From IMG/VR virus record IMGVR_UViG_3300046330_000229, positions 18,266 to 82,265 of that record: DNA of 64,000 nt. One strand, given 5' to 3'. Positions 1 through 8,579 of this stretch are shown one piece after another (positions within the stretch are counted from its first letter, which is position 1; the number at the start of each line of letters is the position of its first letter). The position numbers and the translations under genes were made by a program. The notes under the pieces are model-generated. The model saw only the letters and a program-made list of their open reading frames with translations. It was not told the origin of the DNA and ran no database searches. The stretch is from a virus.

Positions 1-1
1 A

Positions 2-418
2 CACAGAAAAGCTACAGACCCCTTCTTTAAATGGAAGAAATTAATTAGAGGGTCAGTCGGATCAGCGTTACATGCTTACAAAAAACACGGAACTATGTCG
101 TGCGTAAAGGATTTAGGGTGTGACATAGCTACTTTCGACAAACACATAGCAGATCAATACACTGCTGGTATGACTAAAGATCTACACGGTCGAGGTAGAG
201 GTAAAATACATCTGGATCATATAATTCCTTTAGACTTTCTAAAAGGAAAAGAAACTGACGAAGAAGCACATTTAGTTGTTTTAAATTATAGAAACTACAG
301 GCCTCTATGGTGGAATGAAAATCAAGCAAAAAAGAATAACATGCCTCAAAACTGGAAGTCTCTTTATGATACAATTTTAAAAGAATTAAAAAAAGACTTG
401 ACAAAAAAACAAAAATAA
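2..418 (+). CDS. HNH endonuclease, 5'-truncated by window edge
   Basis: The reading frame is open from the left edge and through an internal ATG at 95, so the visible part is the C-terminal portion of a longer protein. It shows the usual freestanding phage HNH layout: an LGC-x8-HI segment followed by IHLDHIIPLDF (the DH of the HNH motif) and a distal WWNENQAKKN segment with N and K residues of the finger. Such enzymes nick or cut DNA and often act as homing endonucleases. It ends where the promoter of the next gene begins. The family is clear; the start lies outside the window. Confidence 0.85.
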   Translation, partial: HRKATDPFFKWKKLIRGSVGSALHAYKKHGTMSCVKDLGCDIATFDKHIADQYTAGMTKDLHGRGRGKIHLDHIIPLDFLKGKETDEEAHLVVLNYRNYRPLWWNENQAKKNNMPQNWKSLYDTILKELKKDLTKKQK

Positions 419-426
419 GGTAGTAT
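398..426 (+). promoter_or_regulatory. sigma70-like promoter, leaderless geometry
   Basis: TTGACA (398-403), a 17-base spacer and TAGTAT (421-426). Exactly six bases separate the -10 box from the ATG at 433, so transcription should begin at or next to the start codon. An overlapping TATAAT lies at 424-429. Confidence 0.65.
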
Positions 427-432
427 AATATT

Positions 433-750
433 ATGAATAAAAAAGATAAAAAACAAATTATGAAGAAATTAGAAGCTAACTTACTAGAGTTACAAAAAAA
501 AGTAGAGAACGTTGCTTGGGATCAGGCTAAAGCTAAAAGCAATCCTTACACTATAGGTAGAGAACTTTTTGACGAAGTTGAATCGATGATTTATTCTATG
601 ATAGAAAAAAATGAAAAACTTAATTCACCAATTGAAGACATAAATATGTTGATGTTGGGTTTTATGGACGAAGCGTTAGAGTGTTATATTGATATTCATG
701 AAGAAGAAGACACACTAGCTAACGTGGCGGAGTATATTAAACAGAAATAA
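433..750 (+). CDS. hypothetical small acidic helical protein
   Basis: A 105-residue protein of unknown function that looks entirely helical, with a Lys-rich N-terminus and an acidic C-terminus (IHEEEDTLANVAEY). I recognise no family. Its mRNA is probably leaderless, because the -10 box sits six bases before the ATG and the nearest AAGG is too far away for a good ribosome site. A bidirectional terminator follows immediately. Confidence 0.75.
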   Translation: MNKKDKKQIMKKLEANLLELQKKVENVAWDQAKAKSNPYTIGRELFDEVESMIYSMIEKNEKLNSPIEDINMLMLGFMDEALECYIDIHEEEDTLANVAEYIKQK

Positions 751-778
751 AAAAAGGAGCCTTTCGGCTCCCCTTTTA
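751..778. terminator. bidirectional intrinsic terminator
   Basis: GGAGCC-TTTC-GGCTCC hairpin (756-771) with an A-run on the left and CCCCTTTT on the right. It can end transcription from the small gene on + and from the capsid gene on -, which converge here. Confidence 0.85.
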
Positions 779-799
779 CTAATATCATCTTAATTAAAA

Positions 800-2032
800 T
801 TAAGAAACAACTAGATTTGTTACTAAGATCTGGCGACCTGGCTTTATGCAAAGTACAGCTTGATCAGTATAAGCACGTAATTCAACACCAGCGTGTGAAC
901 TAAGCTCAAGTAAATACTTGTCAGCTTGTCCAGGGCGTTTGAAAGTTACGTCAGTAGAACCGATACGTCTCCAGTCATCTTTACAGATGATGAAAGCGTG
1001 ACCTTGTTTAACGTGGATGTAAGGAACGATTTCAACCATACCATTTTGTGAATGGAATTTGATTGTACGTGCTCCGTTTTCAGCTACGTTAGTTGAGTAT
1101 GAACTGTCGTACATACGTAAAGCAGCTTGCTCAGTTAACAAGTCATCCCAGTGACCAGGATTACAAAGAACAGTTACGTCTTTATCTAATCCTTTTTCAA
1201 CACCTTTAGTAATCGCTTGTTGGATTACAGAAAATGACAATACATCTGGAGATGGTAAAGCGAATTGCGTACCTTCCCACAATTCATATTGTGCAGCATC
1301 GATACCGAACATTAATCCAGTATTTTCCATGATTTTCTTCATACCTAACATTTGCTTACCAAATGCACCTTGTGGGTACAATTTGTGACCAGCCGCGATA
1401 CCAACGATACCAAGACCTTGAAGTGTTACGATCTTAGTGTTAAGATCTACACGTTGAATTGAGGCTGTACCAACAAGAGTTACACCATTGTACGCGTCAA
1501 CTTTCATACCACGAGATCCAGCAAAAATACCAGCAGCAAATTCTGCATCAGTAATTTTGAATGAAGTCGCTGTAGGAGCTGGAGCAGCATCAACGATACC
1601 GATTCCATCTTGTCCGTATAGTAATTCTACTTCTAATTTCTTATAAAGTGAATCCATCATGTTTTGAACAACAAACTTAGTTGTTTCTTCAAAAGCTTGC
1701 TCATCACCTTCAGAACGGAAAATAGATTCATACGACATAGCCGCACGTAATACTAATTGGTAACCTTGAATAGTTGCTTGACGTACTTGTCCCGCTACTG
1801 CATCATTAAGAGCAAAAGCTCCGTCTTGTGAACCAGCGTATGTAATACCTTGTTCTAAGCCTAAAATGATGGCTTGGTTATATGATTCGCCTGTTTTTTT
1901 CTTTGGTAAGAAAGGAATCATTTCTGCTACTTTTTTGCCTACTGGGATAATGTTTTCTAAACGCTCCGCGTAAACTTTTTTGAAAAGACCATTAAACGTG
2001 TTAATGTCTCCTGCTCCTGGAAAATCTGCCAT
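800..2032 (-). CDS. major capsid protein
   Basis: A 410-residue protein assigned as the HK97-fold major capsid protein. It has a flexible N-terminus (PGAGDINTFNGLFKKVYAE), a helical segment consistent with a spine helix (QAFEETTKFVVQNMMDSLYKKLEVELLYG) and a C-terminal P-domain-like region (CKDDWRRIGSTDVTFKRPG). It lies directly downstream of the scaffold gene, the standard order in tailed phages. The start uses AAGGA seven bases before the ATG. Its leader is about 160 bases and starts from a late-promoter element at 2190; a small GTGTC-ATA-GACAC hairpin sits just before the ribosome site. The fold is inferred from family resemblance and position, not from a search. Confidence 0.85.
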   Translation of the reverse strand: MADFPGAGDINTFNGLFKKVYAERLENIIPVGKKVAEMIPFLPKKKTGESYNQAIILGLEQGITYAGSQDGAFALNDAVAGQVRQATIQGYQLVLRAAMSYESIFRSEGDEQAFEETTKFVVQNMMDSLYKKLEVELLYGQDGIGIVDAAPAPTATSFKITDAEFAAGIFAGSRGMKVDAYNGVTLVGTASIQRVDLNTKIVTLQGLGIVGIAAGHKLYPQGAFGKQMLGMKKIMENTGLMFGIDAAQYELWEGTQFALPSPDVLSFSVIQQAITKGVEKGLDKDVTVLCNPGHWDDLLTEQAALRMYDSSYSTNVAENGARTIKFHSQNGMVEIVPYIHVKQGHAFIICKDDWRRIGSTDVTFKRPGQADKYLLELSSHAGVELRAYTDQAVLCIKPGRQILVTNLVVS

Positions 2033-2189
2033 TTTAAATCCTTATTTCTGTGTCTATGACACTATATTTTTATTTGTTTATTTAGGTATATGTACTATTT
2101 ATACGCTTAGTGTTCTCTTGGTATCTCAGAGGCTAGTGCTTGTCCGAAAGCCGAAAAATATGACGTATTATTTTATACTATATATCTAC

Positions 2190-2201
2190 TATATATGTTA
2201 A
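2190..2201 (-). promoter_or_regulatory. late promoter element, copy 1 (capsid)
   Basis: On the minus strand this reads TTAACATATATA followed by GTAGATA, identical through 19 bases to the copy at 12869. It lies about 160 bases upstream of the capsid start in a gene-free leader. Confidence 0.6.
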
Positions 2202-2209
2202 ATCTTAGT

Positions 2210-2233
2210 AAAAAGAGGGGTTTACCACCCCCC
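2210..2233 (-). terminator. intrinsic terminator overlapping scaffold stop
   Basis: On the minus strand GGGG-TGGTAAA-CCCC is followed by TCTTTTT. The scaffold stop codon lies in the loop. Because a late-promoter element follows directly, the capsid gene appears to be a separate transcription unit. Confidence 0.65.
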
Positions 2234-3187
2234 AATGTCCTCAATCTTCACTTTTTTAGCTACAGGCTTAACTTCCGGCACTACTGCTTTAGCTACGCTA
2301 TTCGTTGCTGCGTTAGCTGAAGTAGGTACTTTTTTAACCTTAGAGATCTTATGTTTACGATATTTATCTAAACGATCTTTACCTAAAAGCTTCTCTAATT
2401 TCTCTGGATCGCTGTGTTTATCTAGTAAACCCTTGAAATCATTATGTAATTTTGATTCTACGTAAGGCATAATGTCTTCAATTGTACAATCTTCCCAACC
2501 ACCTTCAATAGCCGCTGACCAGATGTCGCTAACTCGACGCACAAAATACGGCTCTGCTGGAAAAGAACTAGCTTCTAGTGCTGTAATCATCTTAGTTTGG
2601 ATCTCTTCGTAATTGCGACGTGTTGCCTCTTCTAGACGAGCTTTACGAGTCTCTTCTTCCTTAGTCTTCTCTGATTCTTCGTAAGCTTTAAGTTTACGCT
2701 CATATTCTTCAATTTTCTTTTGTTCTGGAGTCTTAGACTCTTCTTCTAGATCTTGTAATAAGATTTGTTCAGCTAACTTACGAACATCGTGACCTAGTGC
2801 TGGATTACGTAAAACCTTCAAAGGGTCTTCTTGTAACATCTTAACTAGTTGATCAGCTTGTGCTCGATATTGTTTAGCTTCTGAGAACTTCTCTTCTGAG
2901 GCCATAGCTTTTTGTACGTAAGACTTGATAGATTCTTCGTCATTCATATCAATTTCAACGGTTTTAGATTTACCGTTTACTTTAACTTCTAGAGATTTAA
3001 TTGCTTTTTTAATCTCTTTAGCTTCTTCTTTACTGACATCTTCTAGATCAATAGCTTCTAATTCAGCTAGATCCGCTTCTGCTGTAGCATTTGCCGGAGC
3101 TGTATTATTTGTTGATGTTTCTACTGGGGCGGGAGCGTTTGTAGCTGCTTGAGGCGTAGCTGTACCTTGACTGTTGTCTTCTGACAT
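2222..3187 (-). CDS. capsid assembly scaffold protein
   Basis: A 321-residue, highly charged, coiled-coil-rich protein. The N-terminal ~45 residues are Ala/Thr/Pro/Asn-rich and disordered. Residues ~45-200 are acidic and helical with many KEE/EEE runs. The C-terminus is basic (KYRKHKISKVKKV), the typical capsid-binding end of scaffolds. It lies immediately upstream of the capsid gene and has its own late-promoter element and an AAAGGA ribosome site. The scaffold call rests on composition and position. Confidence 0.8.
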   Translation of the reverse strand: MSEDNSQGTATPQAATNAPAPVETSTNNTAPANATAEADLAELEAIDLEDVSKEEAKEIKKAIKSLEVKVNGKSKTVEIDMNDEESIKSYVQKAMASEEKFSEAKQYRAQADQLVKMLQEDPLKVLRNPALGHDVRKLAEQILLQDLEEESKTPEQKKIEEYERKLKAYEESEKTKEEETRKARLEEATRRNYEEIQTKMITALEASSFPAEPYFVRRVSDIWSAAIEGGWEDCTIEDIMPYVESKLHNDFKGLLDKHSDPEKLEKLLGKDRLDKYRKHKISKVKKVPTSANAATNSVAKAVVPEVKPVAKKVKIEDIGGW

Positions 3188-3267
3188 TGTATTTTCCTTT
3201 GTTCGTTCCTATACTTGATAGGGTACGGGTTTAAAGTGAGCATCCACAAAATGCGGGTAGTCTCATA

Positions 3268-3279
3268 AATATATGTTAA
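3268..3279 (-). promoter_or_regulatory. late promoter element, copy 2 (scaffold)
   Basis: Minus strand TTAACATATATT, one mismatch to the other copies, about 80 bases upstream of the scaffold ATG in an otherwise empty interval. Confidence 0.5.
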
Positions 3280-3291
3280 TTTACTTTCAAT

Positions 3292-4419
3292 TTAGTGTAG
3301 ATCAATCCAAATAGATCCATCGTATACTTGTAATTTTGTAACTGTAGTGTTGAAAATAATCATACCACTTACTGCTGTTAGAGCATCTCTCACTAAGGTA
3401 GTCATATTGGGAGCAAGAAACGGTTTAGTATCTATGTAATTTTTAGTAGCCGCGTCTTGCGGGTCTACCGGATTTGCCATATTCTTAATATTTTGATTAT
3501 CTAAAGTTATTACATCTGAGAAAAAAGTAACACTATTTGAAGCATTAAATTCAATATCACCATTTGGATAAATGCTAAAATCTGATGAAGTACTATTTAC
3601 ACTATCTAAAGAAAATGCAGCAACTTGAGTTAAATCTACACTAAGACCTGAACTTAATCCGGTTCCAACAGTCGCTAAACTGATAGAACTAGGAGCATTT
3701 AAAATAGTACCAGTGTTAGCTCCATTAACAGATTGTAAAGAAATGGTATCAGAGCTATCGATATTCACATCACCGTTAGCATATATAGTTGTAGATGCAG
3801 AATTAGAGTTTACATCGTCAAATATATACATTGACTGTTCTGTGGTAGTTGAATAATAACCAGACGCTCTTTGTAAAACAGTATTATTTGTCTCATGCTC
3901 TACAGTTGTAGGCTTTACATTAAAAAAAGTCGTATCAGTTAAATCGGTCCTACCAATATTAACTTCTGTAGCATTTGTAGTACCTATTTGCAAAGGTGCT
4001 GCTGTAGATGAGTCTAAATCAGCGGACAGTAACACGTCATTTAAAAATGTTTTTGCACCAGCAAGCTCTTGAGCGCCAGTAGTTACATAGCCTTCATCAG
4101 TCGCCGAAGCAGGAGTCATGCTAATATTAGGAGTTGTTGTTCCGTCAGTAACATTTACAGGTAGCGTAGCCGTGACTTCCGATACTGTACCAGAACCGCC
4201 CCCACCCGCACCGACTTCTTCCCAGTTTAAATCTACATCGTCAGTAAGTTTTTTATATACATTACCGTCAGTTTTACACAAATATAACGAACCCTTTTTA
4301 GCTACAATAACTTCGTCTGTTGGAATTTTAATACCACTTTCAATAGATAAATTAGTATCTTTAAATGTAAGCTGCCCTTTAATATTTGATATTTTTTTGT
4401 TAAATAAATTTTCTGACAT
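3292..4419 (-). CDS. tail fibre-like virion protein
   Basis: A 375-residue, Thr/Ser/Asn-rich beta-repeat protein. A Gly-rich hinge (GAGGGGSGTVSEV) lies near residue 75. The motif EGYVTTGAQELAGAKTF and the C-terminal DPQDAATKNYIDTK are hallmarks of phage fibre and appendage proteins. The last ~50 residues (VSGMIIFNTTVTKLQVYDGSIW) form the common beta-rich fibre tip. It probably forms a trimeric fibre or base-plate appendage that contacts the host. It starts two bases after the stop of the HExxH protein gene. Confidence 0.75.
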   Translation of the reverse strand: MSENLFNKKISNIKGQLTFKDTNLSIESGIKIPTDEVIVAKKGSLYLCKTDGNVYKKLTDDVDLNWEEVGAGGGGSGTVSEVTATLPVNVTDGTTTPNISMTPASATDEGYVTTGAQELAGAKTFLNDVLLSADLDSSTAAPLQIGTTNATEVNIGRTDLTDTTFFNVKPTTVEHETNNTVLQRASGYYSTTTEQSMYIFDDVNSNSASTTIYANGDVNIDSSDTISLQSVNGANTGTILNAPSSISLATVGTGLSSGLSVDLTQVAAFSLDSVNSTSSDFSIYPNGDIEFNASNSVTFFSDVITLDNQNIKNMANPVDPQDAATKNYIDTKPFLAPNMTTLVRDALTAVSGMIIFNTTVTKLQVYDGSIWIDLH

Positions 4420-4421
4420 AA

Positions 4422-5138
4422 TTAGTTTCCTTTTATAAATGATTTTAGTTTTTCAAATCCAATAGGATTGTACACTTGATCGGCTACATCTTCTACTTGA
4501 TCGTTGCCTATAAAATGTCCGCGATTGTAATATTCTGACACTTTAGGAAAATCATTATTAAGTATAGCTTCTTCTACCTGACCCGCGTCTACGTTAAATG
4601 TATTTTCTAAATGAGCTTTAACGGAAGGCGTGTCAGGATAAGGAATTTTAGTTTGTTCTCTAGGTAAAGTCATCTTATTTATATTATTAAGTAGAGGAGA
4701 CAAACCCTTTTTACTATCACTAGCATGCTTCATTTCATGAATTACAGTAGATAACTGTTGATCTCTATTTAAGTCGGAATTAATACTTAGTGTGTCATTT
4801 TTGGGATCATACTCACCCATGCGAGTGTTACTTGACATTTCTTTATATACAGGAGGCGATATATCAGCTTTTTTTGATAACATTTGAACTAATTTTTGAT
4901 TAGTTGTGTTCGGATTTCTATCGTTAATTAATGCTTTTTGTAAATTATCCACACGAGAATTATAATAATCACTAGCTTTTCTATTCACAGCGTCCGCGTA
5001 TATGTCGTCATTTAATGGAGTAGGCACTCTTTGTGGATTAAAATCCTTTTGTCTTTCGCCTAGACGCACTTTTAGAGCTTCTGTGTCCAACTGATCGTAA
5101 TCCTCTCCTAATAATTCTTTAAGCATTTTATCTTGCAT
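4422..5138 (-). CDS. virion-associated HExxH metallopeptidase-like protein
   Basis: A 238-residue protein carrying an HEMKH zinc-peptidase motif at about residues 134-138, preceded by the usual strand pair (MGEYDPKNDTLSIN). Glu and His residues further on could supply the third ligand. The chosen ATG at 5138 lies two bases past the stop of the holin-like gene and has AGG upstream; a longer frame from 5180 would overlap that gene by 41 bases. Its place among virion genes suggests a structural peptidase or lysis-associated factor. The substrate is unknown. Confidence 0.65.
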   Translation of the reverse strand: MQDKMLKELLGEDYDQLDTEALKVRLGERQKDFNPQRVPTPLNDDIYADAVNRKASDYYNSRVDNLQKALINDRNPNTTNQKLVQMLSKKADISPPVYKEMSSNTRMGEYDPKNDTLSINSDLNRDQQLSTVIHEMKHASDSKKGLSPLLNNINKMTLPREQTKIPYPDTPSVKAHLENTFNVDAGQVEEAILNNDFPKVSEYYNRGHFIGNDQVEDVADQVYNPIGFEKLKSFIKGN

Positions 5139-5139
5139 A

Positions 5140-5364
5140 TTATTCAGCCTTGTTGTCTTTTTCAGCAAAACTTTGAGCAACCTTGCCAGTAAATGCCGCG
5201 CCTAAAAATACAGAAACTACTCCAACAACACTATCAACAGGTTGTTGTCTGTAAAGACATACTACGGTAATAAGACACGCAGATAGTACACAAACTAGAC
5301 TTAAAAATCTAGTCATACTTAAATTTCCAGTATCCGACATAAGTGCTAAGAAGAAATTTTTCAT
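5140..5364 (-). CDS. holin-like small membrane protein
   Basis: A 74-residue protein with two predicted membrane spans (about residues 17-38 and 45-62), a short turn (RQQPVD) between them and a charged C-terminus (AEKDNKAE). This is the layout of class II holins and related phage membrane proteins. No endolysin gene is directly adjacent, so holin is an inference from topology and its place in the late block. Confidence 0.5.
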   Translation of the reverse strand: MKNFFLALMSDTGNLSMTRFLSLVCVLSACLITVVCLYRQQPVDSVVGVVSVFLGAAFTGKVAQSFAEKDNKAE

Positions 5365-5365
5365 A

Positions 5366-5566
5366 CTAAACTGTTACAGTCATTCCCATTATTTGAGACA
5401 ACTTCGTACATATAGTATTGATACCCCAGTGAGTATCTATGGAAAGTAAATCTAATGATAAGACTTCTACTTTTAAATCTACAGATTTGCCTTGTACTGT
5501 ATAGGTAACTTCGCAAGTTAGTTTGTTTGAGGACACGACGTGTGTATATTTTGTTAATTTTCCCAT
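5366..5566 (-). CDS. hypothetical small virion-region protein
   Basis: A 66-residue, beta-rich protein (KLTCEVTYTVQGKSVDLKVEV) of unknown function. It has an AAGGA-type ribosome site and ends one base before the holin-like gene, so it belongs to the same late operon. Confidence 0.7.
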   Translation of the reverse strand: MGKLTKYTHVVSSNKLTCEVTYTVQGKSVDLKVEVLSLDLLSIDTHWGINTICTKLSQIMGMTVTV

Positions 5567-5583
5567 TTTTAATTTCCTTTGTA

Positions 5584-6108
5584 TTAAGTTGTTATTAAGT
5601 AGTAATCACCCTGATTGGCGCATTGCAAGTTGTTATCGCTATATCTGTTACAAAGAGATGTAATAATAAAATCACAATCTAGACCTTGATTAAATGCGTA
5701 AAAGTATTTACTTTGAAATGCGTATCTTTGATCAACTTTTACTTTAATAATTTTATTACTAAAAAGCTCTACACACTCTTCATACAAATCAACTAAATCG
5801 TAGGACGCTTGTATTCTACTAGTATTATCTCCACCAAAAGGTGCCGAAGGATTTTGGTCAATTACATACCTATCTATTGCATTACTTACTGGCTCCGGTT
5901 GTTGTGTAATACCTAAACTTGCTGTAGACAATAAATCTTTTAAAATATCTATGATTTGTGTGTTTTGAATTGATTGTAAATACTCTGTGTAATAAAATAG
6001 AACGTCCCCTGGGTTTAGTGTACCCTCTTCCATTCTAGTTTTAATGTCCTCGTACATTTTAACAGCGTCTTTGTGATATTGGTATAATTCTCTCGGTTGT
6101 GCTGCCAT
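5584..6108 (-). CDS. hypothetical structural-block protein
   Basis: A 174-residue protein of unknown function. The N-terminal half is helical (MYEDIKTRMEEGTLNPGDVL) and the C-terminal half is mixed, with two cysteines. The gene starts directly after the stop of the 55-residue gene upstream, which indicates translational coupling. Connector, head completion or accessory roles are all possible. Confidence 0.65.
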   Translation of the reverse strand: MAAQPRELYQYHKDAVKMYEDIKTRMEEGTLNPGDVLFYYTEYLQSIQNTQIIDILKDLLSTASLGITQQPEPVSNAIDRYVIDQNPSAPFGGDNTSRIQASYDLVDLYEECVELFSNKIIKVKVDQRYAFQSKYFYAFNQGLDCDFIITSLCNRYSDNNLQCANQGDYYLITT

Positions 6109-6276
6109 CTAAATACCCTCTTCTTCTTGTAAAATTATAGTACTAAAACCATCAAAGTGTTCTATAGAATATTCAACTTCTTCTATTTTTGTAAAAGAAT
6201 CTAAAGCTTCTCTATTCACAGAACTCATTAATAAAACCCTATCACCATTTGGTAAAACTTCAAATAAACTATACAT
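6109..6276 (-). CDS. hypothetical 55-residue protein
   Basis: A short frame that exactly fills the gap between two late genes. It starts with ATG one base after the upstream stop and its TAG abuts the next ATG. The sequence begins MYSLFEVLPNGDRVLLM and ends with an acidic EEEGI tail. Exact packing supports a real gene; the function is unknown. Confidence 0.65.
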   Translation of the reverse strand: MYSLFEVLPNGDRVLLMSSVNREALDSFTKIEEVEYSIEHFDGFSTIILQEEEGI

Positions 6277-6277
6277 A

Positions 6278-8566
6278 TTAAAACCCTTTCAGTAAAACAT
6301 AACCAGGAGTAACTCCGACACCGGCAGTACTTACTCTTGCTCTAATTAATTGTGTTTGAACGTCGACTATAGTAACCTGTACTGTACTAGACGCCACAGC
6401 AGTTAGCGGCGTGCCTAGAACGTACCAAGAAGCGCCCATATCGTCAGAACCTTCGAGTTGTAGCTCTGGTGGCGTTGTTACAATCGCACCTACGTTAAAA
6501 ACCAACTGAACATTAGACGCATTGTGAACTCTTAGTGAAGGAGTTGTAGCATTTGGTGTAGTTAAAACAACGCTTCTGTTTATTATTTGGCTTATTCTAC
6601 TAGAAAGGGAACCGCTGCCTTGTAGTCTTTGAATTTGTCGAGTAAAAGAAGGTGTAGTACCGCTGATAGTCTGAACATATCTGACCTGACCTACAGCCGC
6701 GAACTCGGGAGTAAAATACTGACCGGTAGTAGTAATTCTAGGCATGTCGTATATTCTAGTCCAAGAAACCCCGCCATCATAAGACTGCTCTATACCTAAA
6801 TCATAGGTAGGTAAAGTCCCCGATACTGCGGAAATATTTAATACTAATTGGAAAGTAGTACCGAACGTAGGTGTAACGCCTGCGGTAGTTGTCGTGGTAG
6901 TGACAGCAGCAAGTGTTGTGTCCTGTATTCTACCAGGTATAGCCAGATTCGCAGCAGTAACACCTGTCACAGAAGACACGGTAGTAATAGTACCGGAAGC
7001 AACCGTTACGGTAGAGGAACCTCCGCCAACAAACACGCTATTTGTAGTGAAGGGAGCTTGTTTTGTTATAGTTCTAGTGTTTACTGTACCAGTAGAAGCC
7101 GAAGCCATTCTAATTCTAAAATACTGAGCCATTATAGGAAAATTGTATATAGTTTCTGTAGTACCTATACCGATAGCGCTAACTGACGTTGCAAGCGACG
7201 TAGATGCTGAGTTTTGAACGGGTAAAACTATACCAGAAGTTTGAGCCGGATCTCCGGTTTGTTCTACAGCAAATGTCCCAGATGCGACGCTACCTCTAAT
7301 GCTAAAACTTACAGAGTTCATACCCTTAGCATCAATCCATCCAGTAGTCGATACTACACCTGTCATCAAATTTGTGTTTATAGCGGGAGTAGCTAATGTT
7401 TGTGTAAATAATTGTCCGTCTTCTGTTTTTGTTGGTATTGTTGATTGATTTGAAGCAATAACAACTGGAGTAGAAGTTATCATAGGCGCTTGGCCTAAGT
7501 TTGGAGTTTTAATATCAATACTATTTACAGAGGTGGCGGTATTTGAAGTATTTGTTGCTATTCCACTGGATATAGAAGCATTAGTACTGTCAGAAACAAC
7601 CAACGCTTCTCCGTTAAAAACAGCCTCTCTGTACTCATTATTATCTACGTCAAACCCTCCAATTTTAACAAAGTCTACGCCAGGGTCAGGACCAATAGTA
7701 CCGGTAGTAGCGGTGACCGTAGGCATAACGGTAGGTTGAACGTCTAACGGCTTAATTTCATCTATAGTATCTTGTGTTAAACTAAATTCACCAGTTAGAG
7801 AATTAGACACTTCAACAATTTGATGACCTTTGGAATTTAAAATAATCTCAGATTGATCTCCATCAGTTAAAGTTGGCGGAGTTTGTTTATACACACCACC
7901 TACTAATTGATCCACGGATGCTGCCCCTATATTCGTACCCGCTGCTGCAATTGTAGAGTATGTAGTCCCTGATACAACTTGAGTATAAGATTCTATAGTA
8001 GTTAGAATATTAGTTTGAGCTTGTTGTTCAGTTAAAGTTGCTGCACCTGTTGGTAACGGCAAAGATGTTGTTGATACGGGGACCGGAGTGGCTCTTAGTT
8101 GTGTATTAGTTAAAGGTCCTGTTACAGCAATCGGCGAAGTTAACTTTGAATCAATGGAAGCCAGTGAAGCGTTTCCAGTTGTTTGTAGTGCTGAAGTAGA
8201 TGCGCCTATCGGTAGAGGTAAAGATAATGCTGATATAGGAATAGGATTTCCCGAGTCATTCCCAATTTCAACTTCACCAGGAATTGTTACTGGACCCGTG
8301 ATGTTCACAACGGCAGCGCCTAGATCTACAGGTATTCTACCTAGTACGGGAGTAACGCCCATAATATTTGTGTTAATAGATCCATCAGGATTAACAGTCA
8401 TTAAGTCGCCGGTGATTCTGTCACCAATAGCAATACTATCATCCGAGGCGTCAATTGTTACAGTAAAAGCTCCTCCTGAAGTAGTACGAAGTGAGTCAGT
8501 AGTATGATCAAACACCTTTTTTATGATGTTTTCCATATTTAACATTGATCCTGGTATTGAAGCCAT
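6278..8566 (-). CDS. large beta-rich virion protein (fibre or tail component)
   Basis: A 762-residue Thr/Ser/Val/Ile-rich protein, almost free of Cys and poor in charge. The segment LTNTQLRATPVPVS followed by LPLPTGAATLTEQQAQTN is a motif I associate with phage virion proteins, and a related SALSLPLPIGASTSALQTTG unit occurs earlier, so the N-terminal ~220 residues contain degenerate repeats. The C-terminal half is a series of beta-sandwich-like segments. It sits directly after the portal, so a tail, stopper or fibre component is likely. The exact role is inferred. Confidence 0.65.
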   Translation of the reverse strand: MASIPGSMLNMENIIKKVFDHTTDSLRTTSGGAFTVTIDASDDSIAIGDRITGDLMTVNPDGSINTNIMGVTPVLGRIPVDLGAAVVNITGPVTIPGEVEIGNDSGNPIPISALSLPLPIGASTSALQTTGNASLASIDSKLTSPIAVTGPLTNTQLRATPVPVSTTSLPLPTGAATLTEQQAQTNILTTIESYTQVVSGTTYSTIAAAGTNIGAASVDQLVGGVYKQTPPTLTDGDQSEIILNSKGHQIVEVSNSLTGEFSLTQDTIDEIKPLDVQPTVMPTVTATTGTIGPDPGVDFVKIGGFDVDNNEYREAVFNGEALVVSDSTNASISSGIATNTSNTATSVNSIDIKTPNLGQAPMITSTPVVIASNQSTIPTKTEDGQLFTQTLATPAINTNLMTGVVSTTGWIDAKGMNSVSFSIRGSVASGTFAVEQTGDPAQTSGIVLPVQNSASTSLATSVSAIGIGTTETIYNFPIMAQYFRIRMASASTGTVNTRTITKQAPFTTNSVFVGGGSSTVTVASGTITTVSSVTGVTAANLAIPGRIQDTTLAAVTTTTTTAGVTPTFGTTFQLVLNISAVSGTLPTYDLGIEQSYDGGVSWTRIYDMPRITTTGQYFTPEFAAVGQVRYVQTISGTTPSFTRQIQRLQGSGSLSSRISQIINRSVVLTTPNATTPSLRVHNASNVQLVFNVGAIVTTPPELQLEGSDDMGASWYVLGTPLTAVASSTVQVTIVDVQTQLIRARVSTAGVGVTPGYVLLKGF

Positions 8567-8579
8567 TTATATCTCCTGA

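Noticed and set aside
6848-7186. Rightward frames over the large beta-rich virion gene
   Set aside because: Repetitive Ser/Cys-rich translations produced by Thr/Val codons on the other strand.
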